Below are positions 32,568 to 40,609 of a DNA stretch of 64,000 nucleotides, piece after piece (positions within the stretch are counted from its first letter, which is position 1; the number at the start of each line of letters is the position of its first letter). The position numbers and the translations under genes were made by a program. Under the pieces are notes generated by a model, which saw nothing but the letters and a program-made list of their open reading frames with translations, did no database searches and was not told where the DNA came from. Where the stretch lies: assembly GCA_963821495.1 (NCBI GenBank), contig CAWGEA010000003.1:1302001-1366000 (forward strand). Reading direction: 5' to 3'. Origin of the DNA: AC-32 sp963821495. Lineage in GTDB: Bacteria; Actinomycetota; Thermoleophilia; Gaiellales; Gaiellaceae.

Positions 32568-33239
32568 ATGCGGCTAAGGCTGGTTGTGGCGGACGACCAC
32601 GGCTTGATGGTGGAAGCGGTGCGGATCGCGCTCAGCGGACGTGAGGATCTCGAGGTAGTCGGCGTCGCGGAGAGCGGCAGCCAGGTGCTCCCGGTCGTCG
32701 AGCAGACCAAGCCCGACCTCTTGCTGCTCGACCTGCGGATGCCCGGAATCGACGGGCTCACGTGCATCCGGCTCCTGCGGGAGCGGGCGCCCGAGGTGCG
32801 GATCGCCGTGCTGTCGGGCTTCGACTCCGAGGCCGTGGCCGAGGAGGCGCTCGCGCTGGGAGCGAACGCGTTCATCTCGAAGCGCGTCGATCCTGCCGAG
32901 CTGCCAGCGGCGCTGCTCGCGGCCTACGAGGGCCCGGTGCACGCGCCGATCGGGCTCGGCGATGCAGATCGCGCCTCGGCCGTTCGCGCGGCGGGGCTGA
33001 CCGACCGCGAGCTCGAGATCCTGCACGCCCTCGGCGAGGGCCGGTCGAACCGGGAGATCGCGAAGCTCCTGTGGCTCGCCGAGCAGACCGTCAAGTTCCA
33101 CCTGACCAACATCTACCGCAAGCTGAACGTCGGCAGCAGGACCGAAGCGGTCCACTGGGCCTACGGTCACGGCCTGCTCGACACGTCCGTCGACGTCGAC
33201 GCCGGGACCTTGCTGCAGCGAGCCTCAGGCGACCAGTGA
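32568..33239 (+). CDS. NarL/FixJ-family response regulator (copy 2)
   Basis: This is a 223-aa protein: receiver with VADDH, Asp in LLLLDLRMPG, Ser in AVLSGFDS and Lys in FISKRVDP, then a LuxR HTH (TDRELEILHALGEGRSNREI and LWLAEQTVKFHLTNIYRKLN). The LAEQTVKFHLTNIYRKL recognition segment is identical to copy 1, so both may bind the same DNA, perhaps in the 32272-32567 gap between them, where I see no other gene. The last 15 bp overlap the small convergent gene at 33225. Confidence 0.9.
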   Translation: MRLRLVVADDHGLMVEAVRIALSGREDLEVVGVAESGSQVLPVVEQTKPDLLLLDLRMPGIDGLTCIRLLRERAPEVRIAVLSGFDSEAVAEEALALGANAFISKRVDPAELPAALLAAYEGPVHAPIGLGDADRASAVRAAGLTDRELEILHALGEGRSNREIAKLLWLAEQTVKFHLTNIYRKLNVGSRTEAVHWAYGHGLLDTSVDVDAGTLLQRASGDQ

Positions 33240-33458
33240 CGCGCTCGCCCGGTCGTGCCGGGCCTGCCACGCGCGCAGGAAGAACGCCAGCTCGACCCGC
33301 GCCTCCTGTTCGTCCAGCGCGGTCGCGTGTCGGACGCTGCACGACCACGGCCCGGTGCGCCGCGCCGGGCAGCCGCTCCGCCTGAACGAGCTGACGAGGT
33401 CGTCGACGAGCTCCGCGCGGTTGACGTGGACGGTGAGCGCGCTCACCGGCCGCGGCAT
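33225..33458 (-). CDS. Small protein next to a NarL-type regulator (copy 2)
   Basis: This is 77 aa from ATG 33458. The core LTVHVNRAELVDDLVSSFRRSG and a helical end (ARVELAFFLRAWQARH) resemble the 87-aa protein at 31286 in plan and length. The two copies each lie beside a NarL-type regulator. This one is convergent with its regulator and overlaps it by 15 bp. Function unknown. The overlap and short length lower confidence, but the recurrence of the pair supports it being real. Confidence 0.55.
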   Translation of the reverse strand: MPRPVSALTVHVNRAELVDDLVSSFRRSGCPARRTGPWSCSVRHATALDEQEARVELAFFLRAWQARHDRASASLVA

Positions 33459-33526
33459 CCCGATTGGGCGAGCGTGATCACGGGCCGCTCACAGTAGCGC
33501 GGACGACGACGGGTGGCCGCGCCCGG

Positions 33527-34078
33527 TCAGGCTGCTCCACCGAGCAGCATGGTCGCCACCGCGCCGGCCGCGAGAAACGGGCCGAGCGGCAGGTACCGCC
33601 GCAGCGCGGGGCGGCCTTCGCGCGCCAGCAGGACCAGGCCGACTGCCGCAACGAGACAGAAGCCGATCAGCAGGGCCGTCAGGACCGCCGACCCGAGCAG
33701 CGCGCCCAGCAGGAGCGCCAGCTTCGCGTCGCCCATGCCGAGGTCGCCCGGCCGAAGCATCGCCCCGACGAACAGGAACCCGCCGGCCAGCAGCGCCGCG
33801 AGCACGTGCTCGGCGAACTGCGCCGGGCTCACGGCGAGCGCTGCGGCCAGTACGAGCGCCGTCGCCGGCAGGACGATCCGATTCGGCAGCAGCCGCGTCT
33901 CGACGTCGATCACCGCCACCCAGGCGAGGGCTCCCGCCGTCGCGGCTGCGACGGCGTCCCAGGCCGAGATGCCGTTCCGCAGGAGGACGGCCGCGGCGAC
34001 GCAGGCGGCGAGCAGCAGGGCCGACCCGGTCCTCTCCGGCCGCAGGGGTGCACGCGTGGGTGAGGCGATCTCGCTCAC
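33527..34078 (-). CDS. Type IV prepilin peptidase (A24/TadV-CpaA)
   Basis: This is a 183-aa integral membrane protein from GTG 34078 with about six hydrophobic segments. The two catalytic Asp of A24 peptidases are in VIDVETRLLPN and in GDLGMGDAKLALLLG (GxGD). It lacks the N-methyltransferase domain of PilD, as expected for TadV/CpaA. It should cleave the Flp pre-pilins encoded just downstream on the opposite strand, 99 bp away. The frame is open further upstream, but this start gives normal length. Confidence 0.85.
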   Translation of the reverse strand: MSEIASPTRAPLRPERTGSALLLAACVAAAVLLRNGISAWDAVAAATAGALAWVAVIDVETRLLPNRIVLPATALVLAAALAVSPAQFAEHVLAALLAGGFLFVGAMLRPGDLGMGDAKLALLLGALLGSAVLTALLIGFCLVAAVGLVLLAREGRPALRRYLPLGPFLAAGAVATMLLGGAA

Positions 34079-34110
34079 GGCGACCACTATGGCCGACCGC
34101 AGGCCGGGTG

Positions 34111-34155
34111 TCTGTACCGAAACGGCTTGTCCCGTCAGGACCTTCGTGTGTGGGT
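34111..34155 (+). repeat. Direct-repeat block upstream of pilin gene 1
   Basis: It contains TCTGTACCGAA (34111-34121) and GTCAGGACCTTCGTGTG (from 34134) followed by TGGGT. A matching block with nearly the same internal spacing (23 versus 22 bp) lies upstream of the second pilin gene at 34408-34451. The shared block ends 22 bp before the first pilin ATG. Probably a common promoter or leader element. Confidence 0.6.
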
Positions 34156-34177
34156 GACGGAGGGCGCGGCGACTGGA

Positions 34178-34375
34178 ATGTCGTGCGTCATGCACGAGTT
34201 CTGCGAGCAGCTGTCGGCGGCGCTCCGCCGCGAGGACGGCCAGGGGGCCACCGAGTACGGCTTGGTGATCGCCGTGATTCTCCTGTCGCTCGCGCTCACG
34301 GTCGTGACCCTCGCCAGCTCGATCACGACGTTCCTGGACGGCGTGGCCGGCCTGGTCGACCTCCTCGTGCCGTAG
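34178..34375 (+). CDS. flp: Flp/Fap-type pilin 1
   Basis: This is about 65 aa from ATG 34178; an ATG at 34190 is also possible. Short basic leader, then DGQGATEYGLVIAVILLSLAL, the Flp signature: a processing site before the GATEYGL motif and one hydrophobic helix. The mature pilin would polymerise into the Tad pilus. It is a paralogue of the pilin at 34547. No strong ribosome site precedes either ATG, unlike pilin 2. Confidence 0.85.
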   Translation: MSCVMHEFCEQLSAALRREDGQGATEYGLVIAVILLSLALTVVTLASSITTFLDGVAGLVDLLVP

Positions 34376-34407
34376 GCGCTCGCCCGCGCCGGGCGCGACC
34401 GCGTGCG

Positions 34408-34451
34408 TCTGCACCGAAGGGCTAGCCGGGTCAGGACCATCGTGGGTGGGT
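34408..34451 (+). repeat. Direct-repeat block upstream of pilin gene 2
   Basis: TCTGCACCGAA (34408-34418) and GTCAGGACCATCGTGGG (from 34430) followed by TGGGT match the block at 34111-34155 with three substitutions in the two conserved segments. It lies in the 171-bp gap between the pilin genes. The block could be a duplicated promoter, consistent with tandem duplication of promoter plus pilin. Confidence 0.6.
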
Positions 34452-34546
34452 CGGACGAGCGGCACGCGCCTGAATGGCTTACGTAACGACCATCGACAGG
34501 CGAGGACGTGCAGCCCGTCTGTCCGACTTACCTGGGGAGGTAAGAC

Positions 34547-34741
34547 ATGCACACGCTGTACGAGCACGTCTCTCGCGCTCTTCGCAGCATCAAGCGCGAG
34601 GAGGGTCAGGGCGCCACGGAGTACGGCCTCGTGATCGCGTTCCTCGTGGTCGCACTGGCCGTGACCGTCGGGGCGCTGGGCGCCTCGATCGGCAACTTCC
34701 TGACCGGCGTCGGTGGGGCTCTCGAGGCCCTCATCCCGTAG
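34547..34741 (+). CDS. flp: Flp/Fap-type pilin 2
   Basis: This is a 64-aa protein with a good ribosome site (GGGGAGGTAAG). Leader MHTLYEHVSRALRSIKREE, then GQGATEYGLVIAFLVVALAV, a single hydrophobic helix, and a short tail ending ALEALIP. Cleavage by the TadV peptidase before the hydrophobic segment is expected. It is 32 bp upstream of tadE and probably the main pilin, judging by its better translation signal. Confidence 0.9.
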   Translation: MHTLYEHVSRALRSIKREEGQGATEYGLVIAFLVVALAVTVGALGASIGNFLTGVGGALEALIP

Positions 34742-34773
34742 GTCGGGGCGACTGCGCGGGGGTTGGAGCGGCG

Positions 34774-35301
34774 ATGCCTAGATGGACGCAGCCTCTCTCC
34801 AACGCTCGCGGCGGCAACGAGGCGTGGGCTCCGCGCGAGGTCGCGGAGTCCGCGCCCCTGTGCCGGCGCGCGCGGGCGGAGTCGGGTCAGTCGGCGGTCG
34901 AGTTCGCGCTCGTCGTGCCGTTCATCTGCCTGCTCCTGCTCGCGCTCGTGGACTTCGGCAAGGCCGTCAACTACTGGCTCGACGCGAATCACCTTGCCAA
35001 CGAGGGCGCCCGTCTCGCCGCGGTGCTGGGCGACCAGCCCCCGCCGGCCGGCGGCCTCCAGCAGTGGATCCAGCAGCAGGCGGAGACGAACGAGCTCCGG
35101 AACGGGACCGGGTCGGTGACCTCTCCGGCGCAGGTCTGCATCAGCTTTCCGAACGGCCGCGAGATCGGCAAGCCGGTGACGGTGACGGTCCGGGCGGCCT
35201 ACCAGTGGATTCCGTTCATCGGGGGCGGCACGCTCGACATCACCGGCTCGTCGACGATGCGCCTCGAACAGCTTCCGACCTACGCGGACGGCTGCACGTG
35301 A
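34774..35301 (+). CDS. tadE: TadE-like pseudopilin
   Basis: This is a 175-aa protein from ATG 34774 with GGAG upstream. After a basic leader comes AESGQSAVEFALVVPFICLL, the TadE motif with Glu in the processing region and one transmembrane helix, then an extracellular part ending with a Cys-containing tail. TadE-like minor pilins are processed by TadV and needed for pilus assembly. It overlaps tadG by 4 bp (GTGA). Confidence 0.85.
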   Translation: MPRWTQPLSNARGGNEAWAPREVAESAPLCRRARAESGQSAVEFALVVPFICLLLLALVDFGKAVNYWLDANHLANEGARLAAVLGDQPPPAGGLQQWIQQQAETNELRNGTGSVTSPAQVCISFPNGREIGKPVTVTVRAAYQWIPFIGGGTLDITGSSTMRLEQLPTYADGCT

Positions 35302-37244
35302 TCGGCGAGCTTCGCAACCGCCTTCACGGCGCCGGTGAGCGCGGGGGAATCCTCGTGCTCTTCGCGCTCCTGCTGCCCGTGCTGGTGCTGATGCTCGCGC
35401 TCGCGATCGACGTGGGCAACTGGTTCGTGCACAAGCGTCACCTGCAGATGCAGGCCGACGCGGCCGCGCTGGCCGGAGGTGCTCACTTCGGCGACTGCTT
35501 CTCGCCCGACCCGGGCGTCTCGGGCGCCGCCGACACCACCATCGTGAACGCGGCGACCGAGTACGCGGGCAGCACGTCGAGCGCCTACAACTTTCAGATC
35601 GGCGGCGGCGCGCCGCGGGTGACCACGCTCTTCAACAGCAAGACCTTCGCCGTCGGCGGCCCGGGAGGCGACGACACCGAGACCGAGCAACCGTGCGAGA
35701 CGGCCCACCTGATGCTGGACGTCAAGCAGACGGAAGCGAACGTGCCCTACATCCTCGGCTCGCTGCTCGACGCAATCGTGCCGGGGACGCCCTCGACAGT
35801 CGTCCCGGCGATCAACGCACGCGCGCGCGTCCAGTTGAAGCGCCTGACGATCATGAAGGGCTCGCTGCCGCTGGCCGTGCCGGACATCAACCCGAAGCAC
35901 GTCACGGCGACCTTCGTCAACGAGACGGCCGGCGGGACGCTCCTGGCCGGGCCGGTCGAGCTGGCGAAGGGCGCGGCGGCCGGCGGGATCAACTACTGGA
36001 GCGGCTCCGGCGGCGTGACGCTCCCCGCCGACGTGAAGGTCGGCGTCCGCATCGGCCTCGGCGGCCAGAGCGGGCCTTGCGCCGCCGCGAACGGCACGGG
36101 CGGGCCGGGCTACGTCTGTTACGACTACAACACCTCGTCGATCGGCCTCGCGGCGATCCGGAGCGTCGGAGCGGGCGGCACGCCGACCGTGCCCAAGCCG
36201 CGCGTCTGGGCGACGACCAACTGCGCGCCCAGCGGGGGGCCCTTCTTCCAGCCCGCCGACGTCGCCGCTCCGGCGACGACGTGCGGTGCGTCGGTCCAGG
36301 TCGCGATGCAGTCGACCACGGCGATCGACCCGACGAAGGTCCTGCTGGCGAACGCGATCCTGAACGGCGCGGGGCTCAAGAACGTCACGCAGCCGCTCGT
36401 CTACAGCGCCGCGAACGGGTACTGGTCGACGGGCTACACGTTCGGCGTCCCCGTCGACGGGGGCCCGGTCGACGTCACGATCGAGTGGCGCTACCAGGGC
36501 GGCAGCAAGCAGACGTTCGGCAACGTCCAGCGCATCTACAGCGGCACCGAGGACTCGTCCGGCCCGGTCAAGTCGCTCGCGCTCTCGTCCTCGACCGCGA
36601 CCACGGGATCGCCCTACACGCTCAGCTCCGGCACGCACACCGTCACCGTCGACGTCGGCATCCAGGGCAGCCTCGACCTCACGAACAGCGCGACCACGAC
36701 CATGCTGCGGCTCACCGGCGGCAGCCGGACGAGCGCCGTCGCGTGCGACGGTCCCGGGGCGGCCGAGTTCCGCTCCGCGATCGTCAACGGCTGCCAGACG
36801 CCGTACCAGCTGAACGACCCCGGCTTCTGCCCGGATCCGTCGCCGCCCGCCGGGCCGGCCGACTGCGTCCCGACGAAGACCGGGACGACCGCAGGGCCGA
36901 CACTCCAGGGCCTGGACGAGCGCTTCGCTTCGTGCCCGGCCAACAACTGGCCGGACTACGACGTCGACAGCGACCCGCGGGTGGTCAAGCTGATGATCAC
37001 CGACTTCTCGGCGCTGGGCGGCAGCGGCACGACCGACGTGCCAGTCACCAATTTCGCGGCCTTCTACGTCACCGGCTGGACCGACTCGAAGTGCGGCACG
37101 AACGAGCCGCCGCCGGGTGACGTCAAGAAGGGCGCGATCTGGGGCCACTTCATCAAGTACGTGGCGCCGGATCCGAACAGCGGGGGGACGGACGACTGCG
37201 ACCCGCTGGCCATCACGCCGTGCATCCCCGTACTCGTCAAGTGA
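35298..37244 (+). CDS. tadG: TadG-like pilus assembly protein, large
   Basis: This is a 648-aa protein from GTG 35298. The N-terminus has ERGGILVLFALLLPVLVLML and then KRHLQMQADAAALAGGAH, the TadE/TadG-type signature. The long extracellular part is rich in Gly, Thr, Ser and Val, with several Cys that may form disulfides, and beta-strand-like repeats. No MIDAS motif is visible, although TadG of other bacteria often has a VWA domain; here a VWA domain is fused to TadB instead (40606). It likely sits at the cell surface as part of the pilus base or tip. Confidence 0.8.
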   Translation: MIGELRNRLHGAGERGGILVLFALLLPVLVLMLALAIDVGNWFVHKRHLQMQADAAALAGGAHFGDCFSPDPGVSGAADTTIVNAATEYAGSTSSAYNFQIGGGAPRVTTLFNSKTFAVGGPGGDDTETEQPCETAHLMLDVKQTEANVPYILGSLLDAIVPGTPSTVVPAINARARVQLKRLTIMKGSLPLAVPDINPKHVTATFVNETAGGTLLAGPVELAKGAAAGGINYWSGSGGVTLPADVKVGVRIGLGGQSGPCAAANGTGGPGYVCYDYNTSSIGLAAIRSVGAGGTPTVPKPRVWATTNCAPSGGPFFQPADVAAPATTCGASVQVAMQSTTAIDPTKVLLANAILNGAGLKNVTQPLVYSAANGYWSTGYTFGVPVDGGPVDVTIEWRYQGGSKQTFGNVQRIYSGTEDSSGPVKSLALSSSTATTGSPYTLSSGTHTVTVDVGIQGSLDLTNSATTTMLRLTGGSRTSAVACDGPGAAEFRSAIVNGCQTPYQLNDPGFCPDPSPPAGPADCVPTKTGTTAGPTLQGLDERFASCPANNWPDYDVDSDPRVVKLMITDFSALGGSGTTDVPVTNFAAFYVTGWTDSKCGTNEPPPGDVKKGAIWGHFIKYVAPDPNSGGTDDCDPLAITPCIPVLVK

Positions 37245-37266
37245 CAAGCGATCGGAGGTAACTGCA

Positions 37267-38061
37267 ATGGAGTTCGCACAGAGGTTGATCTCGACGAGGA
37301 GGGGCTCGCTCTACGTCGCGGTGGGCGCCGCGCTGCTCGCGGGCATCGCGATCCTCGTCTACCTGAACCAGTACCGGAACCACCTGCAGGCCGGGACGAC
37401 GCCCGTCACCGTCCTGATCGCCCGGCAGACGATTCCCAAGGGCACGCCCGGGAGCGTCGTCGCCTCGAAGGGCATGTTCACGGCGACGACCATCCGCGAG
37501 AGCCAGCTGCGCGACGGCGCGTTCAGCGACGCGGCGAGCCTCACCGGCAAGGTCGCGACGAGCGAGGTCTACGAGGGCGCTCAGCTCACGGCCGGCACGT
37601 TCTCGGCCTCGTCGACGGCGCTCGCCGGAACGCTGACCGACCGCGAGCGTGTCGTCTCGATCCCGCTCGACTCGGCGCACGGCCTGATCGGCCAGCTCGA
37701 GGTCGGCAACCGCGTCGACGTCTACGCCGGCTTCAACGTGATCCCGATCCGGCCCAACGGCTCGCCCGCGAACGGCGGCCAGGCCCGGCCGGTGCTGCGG
37801 ATGGTCATGTCGGACATCCCGGTCGTCGCGATCGGCAACAACAGCGGCGGCCTCGGGTCGAAGGCCACGAACGTCAGCCTGCGGGTGAACGACGAGCAGG
37901 CGGCGCAGCTGGCCTTCGCCTCCGAGAACGGCAAGCTCTGGCTGTCGCTGCGGCCGAGCGCCGGCGCGAAGCAGGCGCCGCCGCGCATCGTGACGGCGGA
38001 GACGCTCCTGCTGGGCGTGCGCCCGGTCACGGTGCTGCGCTCGCTCGGAGGCCGTCGATGA
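37267..38061 (+). CDS. cpaB: RcpC/CpaB-family pilus assembly protein
   Basis: This is a 264-aa protein from ATG 37267 with GGAGGT upstream. One N-terminal membrane helix (LYVAVGAALLAGIAILVYLN) is followed by an SAF-like domain (TTPVTVLIARQTIPKGTPGS) and the CpaB body (RERVVSIPLDSAHGLIGQLEVGNRVDVYA in two parts). In Gram-negative Tad systems RcpC links pilus and secretin. Here no secretin exists, so it is presumably a cell-wall-side scaffold. It overlaps cpaE by 4 bp. Confidence 0.87.
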   Translation: MEFAQRLISTRRGSLYVAVGAALLAGIAILVYLNQYRNHLQAGTTPVTVLIARQTIPKGTPGSVVASKGMFTATTIRESQLRDGAFSDAASLTGKVATSEVYEGAQLTAGTFSASSTALAGTLTDRERVVSIPLDSAHGLIGQLEVGNRVDVYAGFNVIPIRPNGSPANGGQARPVLRMVMSDIPVVAIGNNSGGLGSKATNVSLRVNDEQAAQLAFASENGKLWLSLRPSAGAKQAPPRIVTAETLLLGVRPVTVLRSLGGRR

Positions 38062-39257
38062 ACGGCCTCGGGGCAAAGATCCTGCTCGTCCTCGAGGACG
38101 GGGTCGACGCAGTGGCGATCGAGCAGGCGCTCCCGGCCGGGACGCGCGTGCAGTCGGCCCGCCTGAGCGGCGGCGACAACGGACGGCTGCCGCTAGCGGA
38201 TGCCGCCGACGCCGAGCTCCTCGTGGTCGCCTGCGCGTCCGACGAGGAGCACACGCTCGAGCTGATCCAGGCGGTGCAGACCCAGCTCCAAACCCGCCCG
38301 CCGGTCGTGGTGATCTACGCCGGCAGCCCGAACGGCTTCATGGAGCGGGCCTTCGAAGCCGGCGCGGACGACCTGATCGCGCTACCGCAGTCGCGGGAGC
38401 AGCTGGCGTTCGCGCTCGAGAAGGCCCTCGTCCGCCGGCGCGGCGCAACGCCGTCGCAGGCGGGAACGATGATCGCCGTCCTCGGGCCGAAGGGCGGCAC
38501 CGGCAAGACGCTCACCGCCTGCAACCTGGCCGAGGCGCTCGCGGCAGCCGACACCTCACCGGTCGTCGTCGACCTGGATCTCCAGTTCGGCGACGTCGGG
38601 CTCGCGCTCGGGCTGCGGCCGGAGCTGACGATCCACGACCTCGCGGTCGCCGGCGGTTCGCTCGACGCCGAGAAGATCGAGAGCTTCCTCGTGCGGCATC
38701 CGTCGGGTGGCGCTGCGCTGCTGGCGCCGGTCCGGCCCGACCAGGCGGCAGCCGTCTCGCCGGGCTTCCTGCGAACGGTCTTCGACCACCTGCGCTCGCG
38801 TCACGACTTCGTGATCGTCGACACGCCTCCCGCGTTCACGCCCGAGGTGATCGCCGCGATCGACGCGGCCTCGCACCTCTGCCTCGTGGGGATGCTCGAC
38901 GCGCTCTCGCTGAAGGACACCAAGATCGGCCTGGAGACGCTCGCGCAGATGGGCTACGACCCGGCGGAGGTGACGCTCGTCCTGAACCGGGCCGACACGA
39001 GCATCGGCATCTCGATGGCGGACGTGGAGCGCCTGCTCGGCCGGAAGCCGGACGTGCTGGTGCCGAGCGACCGGGCGATCCCGACGGCGATCACGGAGGG
39101 CCGCACGATCGTGGCGGCCGAGCCGCAGTCCGCCGCCGCCCGGGCGTTCACGTCGCTCGCGCAGACCTACCTCGCGGGCGGCAAGAGGCCGCGCCTCCAC
39201 CCGCTCCAGCCGGCGCCGCGGAGGCGACTCGCACTGCTCAAGAAGGGAGCCGCGTGA
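38058..39257 (+). CDS. tadZ: TadZ/CpaE-like ParA ATPase
   Basis: This is a 399-aa protein. An atypical receiver-like domain (about 1-130) comes first: ILLVLEDGVDAVAIEQAL and an Asp-containing GADDLIALP, without a normal acidic pocket. A MinD/ParA ATPase follows, with deviant Walker A VLGPKGGTGKTLTACNLA, VVVDLDLQFGDVGLALGL and IVDTPPAF. TadZ localises the pilus machine at its site in the cell. It overlaps cpaB and cpaF by a few bases each. Confidence 0.88.
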   Translation: MNGLGAKILLVLEDGVDAVAIEQALPAGTRVQSARLSGGDNGRLPLADAADAELLVVACASDEEHTLELIQAVQTQLQTRPPVVVIYAGSPNGFMERAFEAGADDLIALPQSREQLAFALEKALVRRRGATPSQAGTMIAVLGPKGGTGKTLTACNLAEALAAADTSPVVVDLDLQFGDVGLALGLRPELTIHDLAVAGGSLDAEKIESFLVRHPSGGAALLAPVRPDQAAAVSPGFLRTVFDHLRSRHDFVIVDTPPAFTPEVIAAIDAASHLCLVGMLDALSLKDTKIGLETLAQMGYDPAEVTLVLNRADTSIGISMADVERLLGRKPDVLVPSDRAIPTAITEGRTIVAAEPQSAAARAFTSLAQTYLAGGKRPRLHPLQPAPRRRLALLKKGAA

Positions 39258-40609
39258 TGGAGCTCCACGAACGACTGTCCCGCACGAACGGCGACGGGCC
39301 CGCGTGGACCGGTAGCGCCGATCCGTTCGCCGAGGTGAAGAACCGCATCCACCTCGCGATCGTCAGCGAGCTCGGCCCGCGCCTCTTCGAGGTGAGCGAC
39401 GGCGACTCCGCGCGCGACCGCGTCGTGGGCGAGATCCGGACGCAGCTTCAGCAGGAGGTCGGCCTCTCGCGCGAGGACCGCGAGCAGATCGCGTCGGAGA
39501 TCGCAGACGACATCTTCGGCTACGGGCCGCTGGAGCGGCTCCTGCCGGACGAGTCGATCTCGGAGATCATGGTCAACGGCCCGCACGAGATCTGGATCGA
39601 GCGGCGGGGCCTGCTCTCGCTCACCGACCTGCGCTTCTCGGACGAGTCGCATCTGCGGCGGATCATCACGAAGATGGTCGGCCAGATCGGCCGGCGCATC
39701 GACGAGTCGTCGCCCATGGTCGAGGCGCGCCTGCCGGACGGCTCACGCGTCCACGCGATCGTCCCGCCGCTCTCGCTGACGGGGCCGCTGCTGACGATCC
39801 GCAAGTTCGCGCAGAACCGCTTCGCGATGGACGAGCTCGTCCAGATCGGGACGGTCTCGGCTGCGTCGGCCGACTTCCTCGCCCGCTGCGTCCGCGCCGA
39901 CGTGAGCATGCTGATCTCCGGCGGGACGGGCACCGGCAAGACGACGCTGCTGAACGCGCTCTCCGCCGCCGTGCCGGGCGGCGACCGGATCATCACGATC
40001 GAGGACGCCGCCGAGCTCCAGCTCTCGCAGGAGCACGTGCTGCGCCTCGAGTCGCGGCCCAAGAACATCGAGGGCGAGGGCGAGATCACGATCCGCGACC
40101 TCGTCCGGAACGCCCTGCGCATGCGGCCCGACCGCATCATCGTGGGCGAGGTCCGCGGCGCCGAGGCGCTGGACATGCTGCAGGCGATGAACACGGGGCA
40201 CGAGGGCTCCCTGTCCACCGTGCACGCCAACTCGACGCGCGACGCGCTGAGCCGCATCGAGACGATGGTGCTGATGGCCGGCTTCGACCTGCCGGTGAAG
40301 GCGATCCGGCAGCAGGTCTCGTCGGCGCTCGACCTGATCGTGCAGCTCGAGCGGCTCGACGACGGCACTCGGCACGTGACCGCGATCGCCGAGGTGCAGC
40401 GGATGGAGGGCGACACGATCACGCTCCAGAACCTGTTCGAGTTCCACGTCGACCGCGTCGAGGCGGACCGCACGGTCGTCGGCGAGCTCCGGCCCACCGG
40501 GCTGCGGCCCGCGTTCCTCCCGAAGTTCGCGCGGCACGGAATCGAGCTGCCGCCGGACACCTTCGGCTCGGCGGTGACGGGGATCTACGGGACGGGAGGA
40601 GCCCGGTGA
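39257..40609 (+). CDS. tadA: TadA/CpaF secretion ATPase
   Basis: This is a 450-aa protein. ATG 39257 follows a GGGAG site by 7 bases; GTG 39254 would add one residue. Features are the CpaF N-domain (YGPLERLLPDESISEIMVNG), Walker A ISGGTGTGKTTLLNAL, Asp box IITIEDAAELQL, Walker B PDRIIVGEVRGAEALDML and the His box GHEGSLSTVHANS. It is the hexameric motor for Flp pilus extrusion. It overlaps the VWA-TadB gene by 4 bp. Confidence 0.93.
   Translation: MELHERLSRTNGDGPAWTGSADPFAEVKNRIHLAIVSELGPRLFEVSDGDSARDRVVGEIRTQLQQEVGLSREDREQIASEIADDIFGYGPLERLLPDESISEIMVNGPHEIWIERRGLLSLTDLRFSDESHLRRIITKMVGQIGRRIDESSPMVEARLPDGSRVHAIVPPLSLTGPLLTIRKFAQNRFAMDELVQIGTVSAASADFLARCVRADVSMLISGGTGTGKTTLLNALSAAVPGGDRIITIEDAAELQLSQEHVLRLESRPKNIEGEGEITIRDLVRNALRMRPDRIIVGEVRGAEALDMLQAMNTGHEGSLSTVHANSTRDALSRIETMVLMAGFDLPVKAIRQQVSSALDLIVQLERLDDGTRHVTAIAEVQRMEGDTITLQNLFEFHVDRVEADRTVVGELRPTGLRPAFLPKFARHGIELPPDTFGSAVTGIYGTGGAR

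Noticed and set aside
35280..37247. A 655-codon open frame antisense to tadG
   Set aside because: Biased composition, no motif, and complete overlap with a gene in a conserved Tad order.
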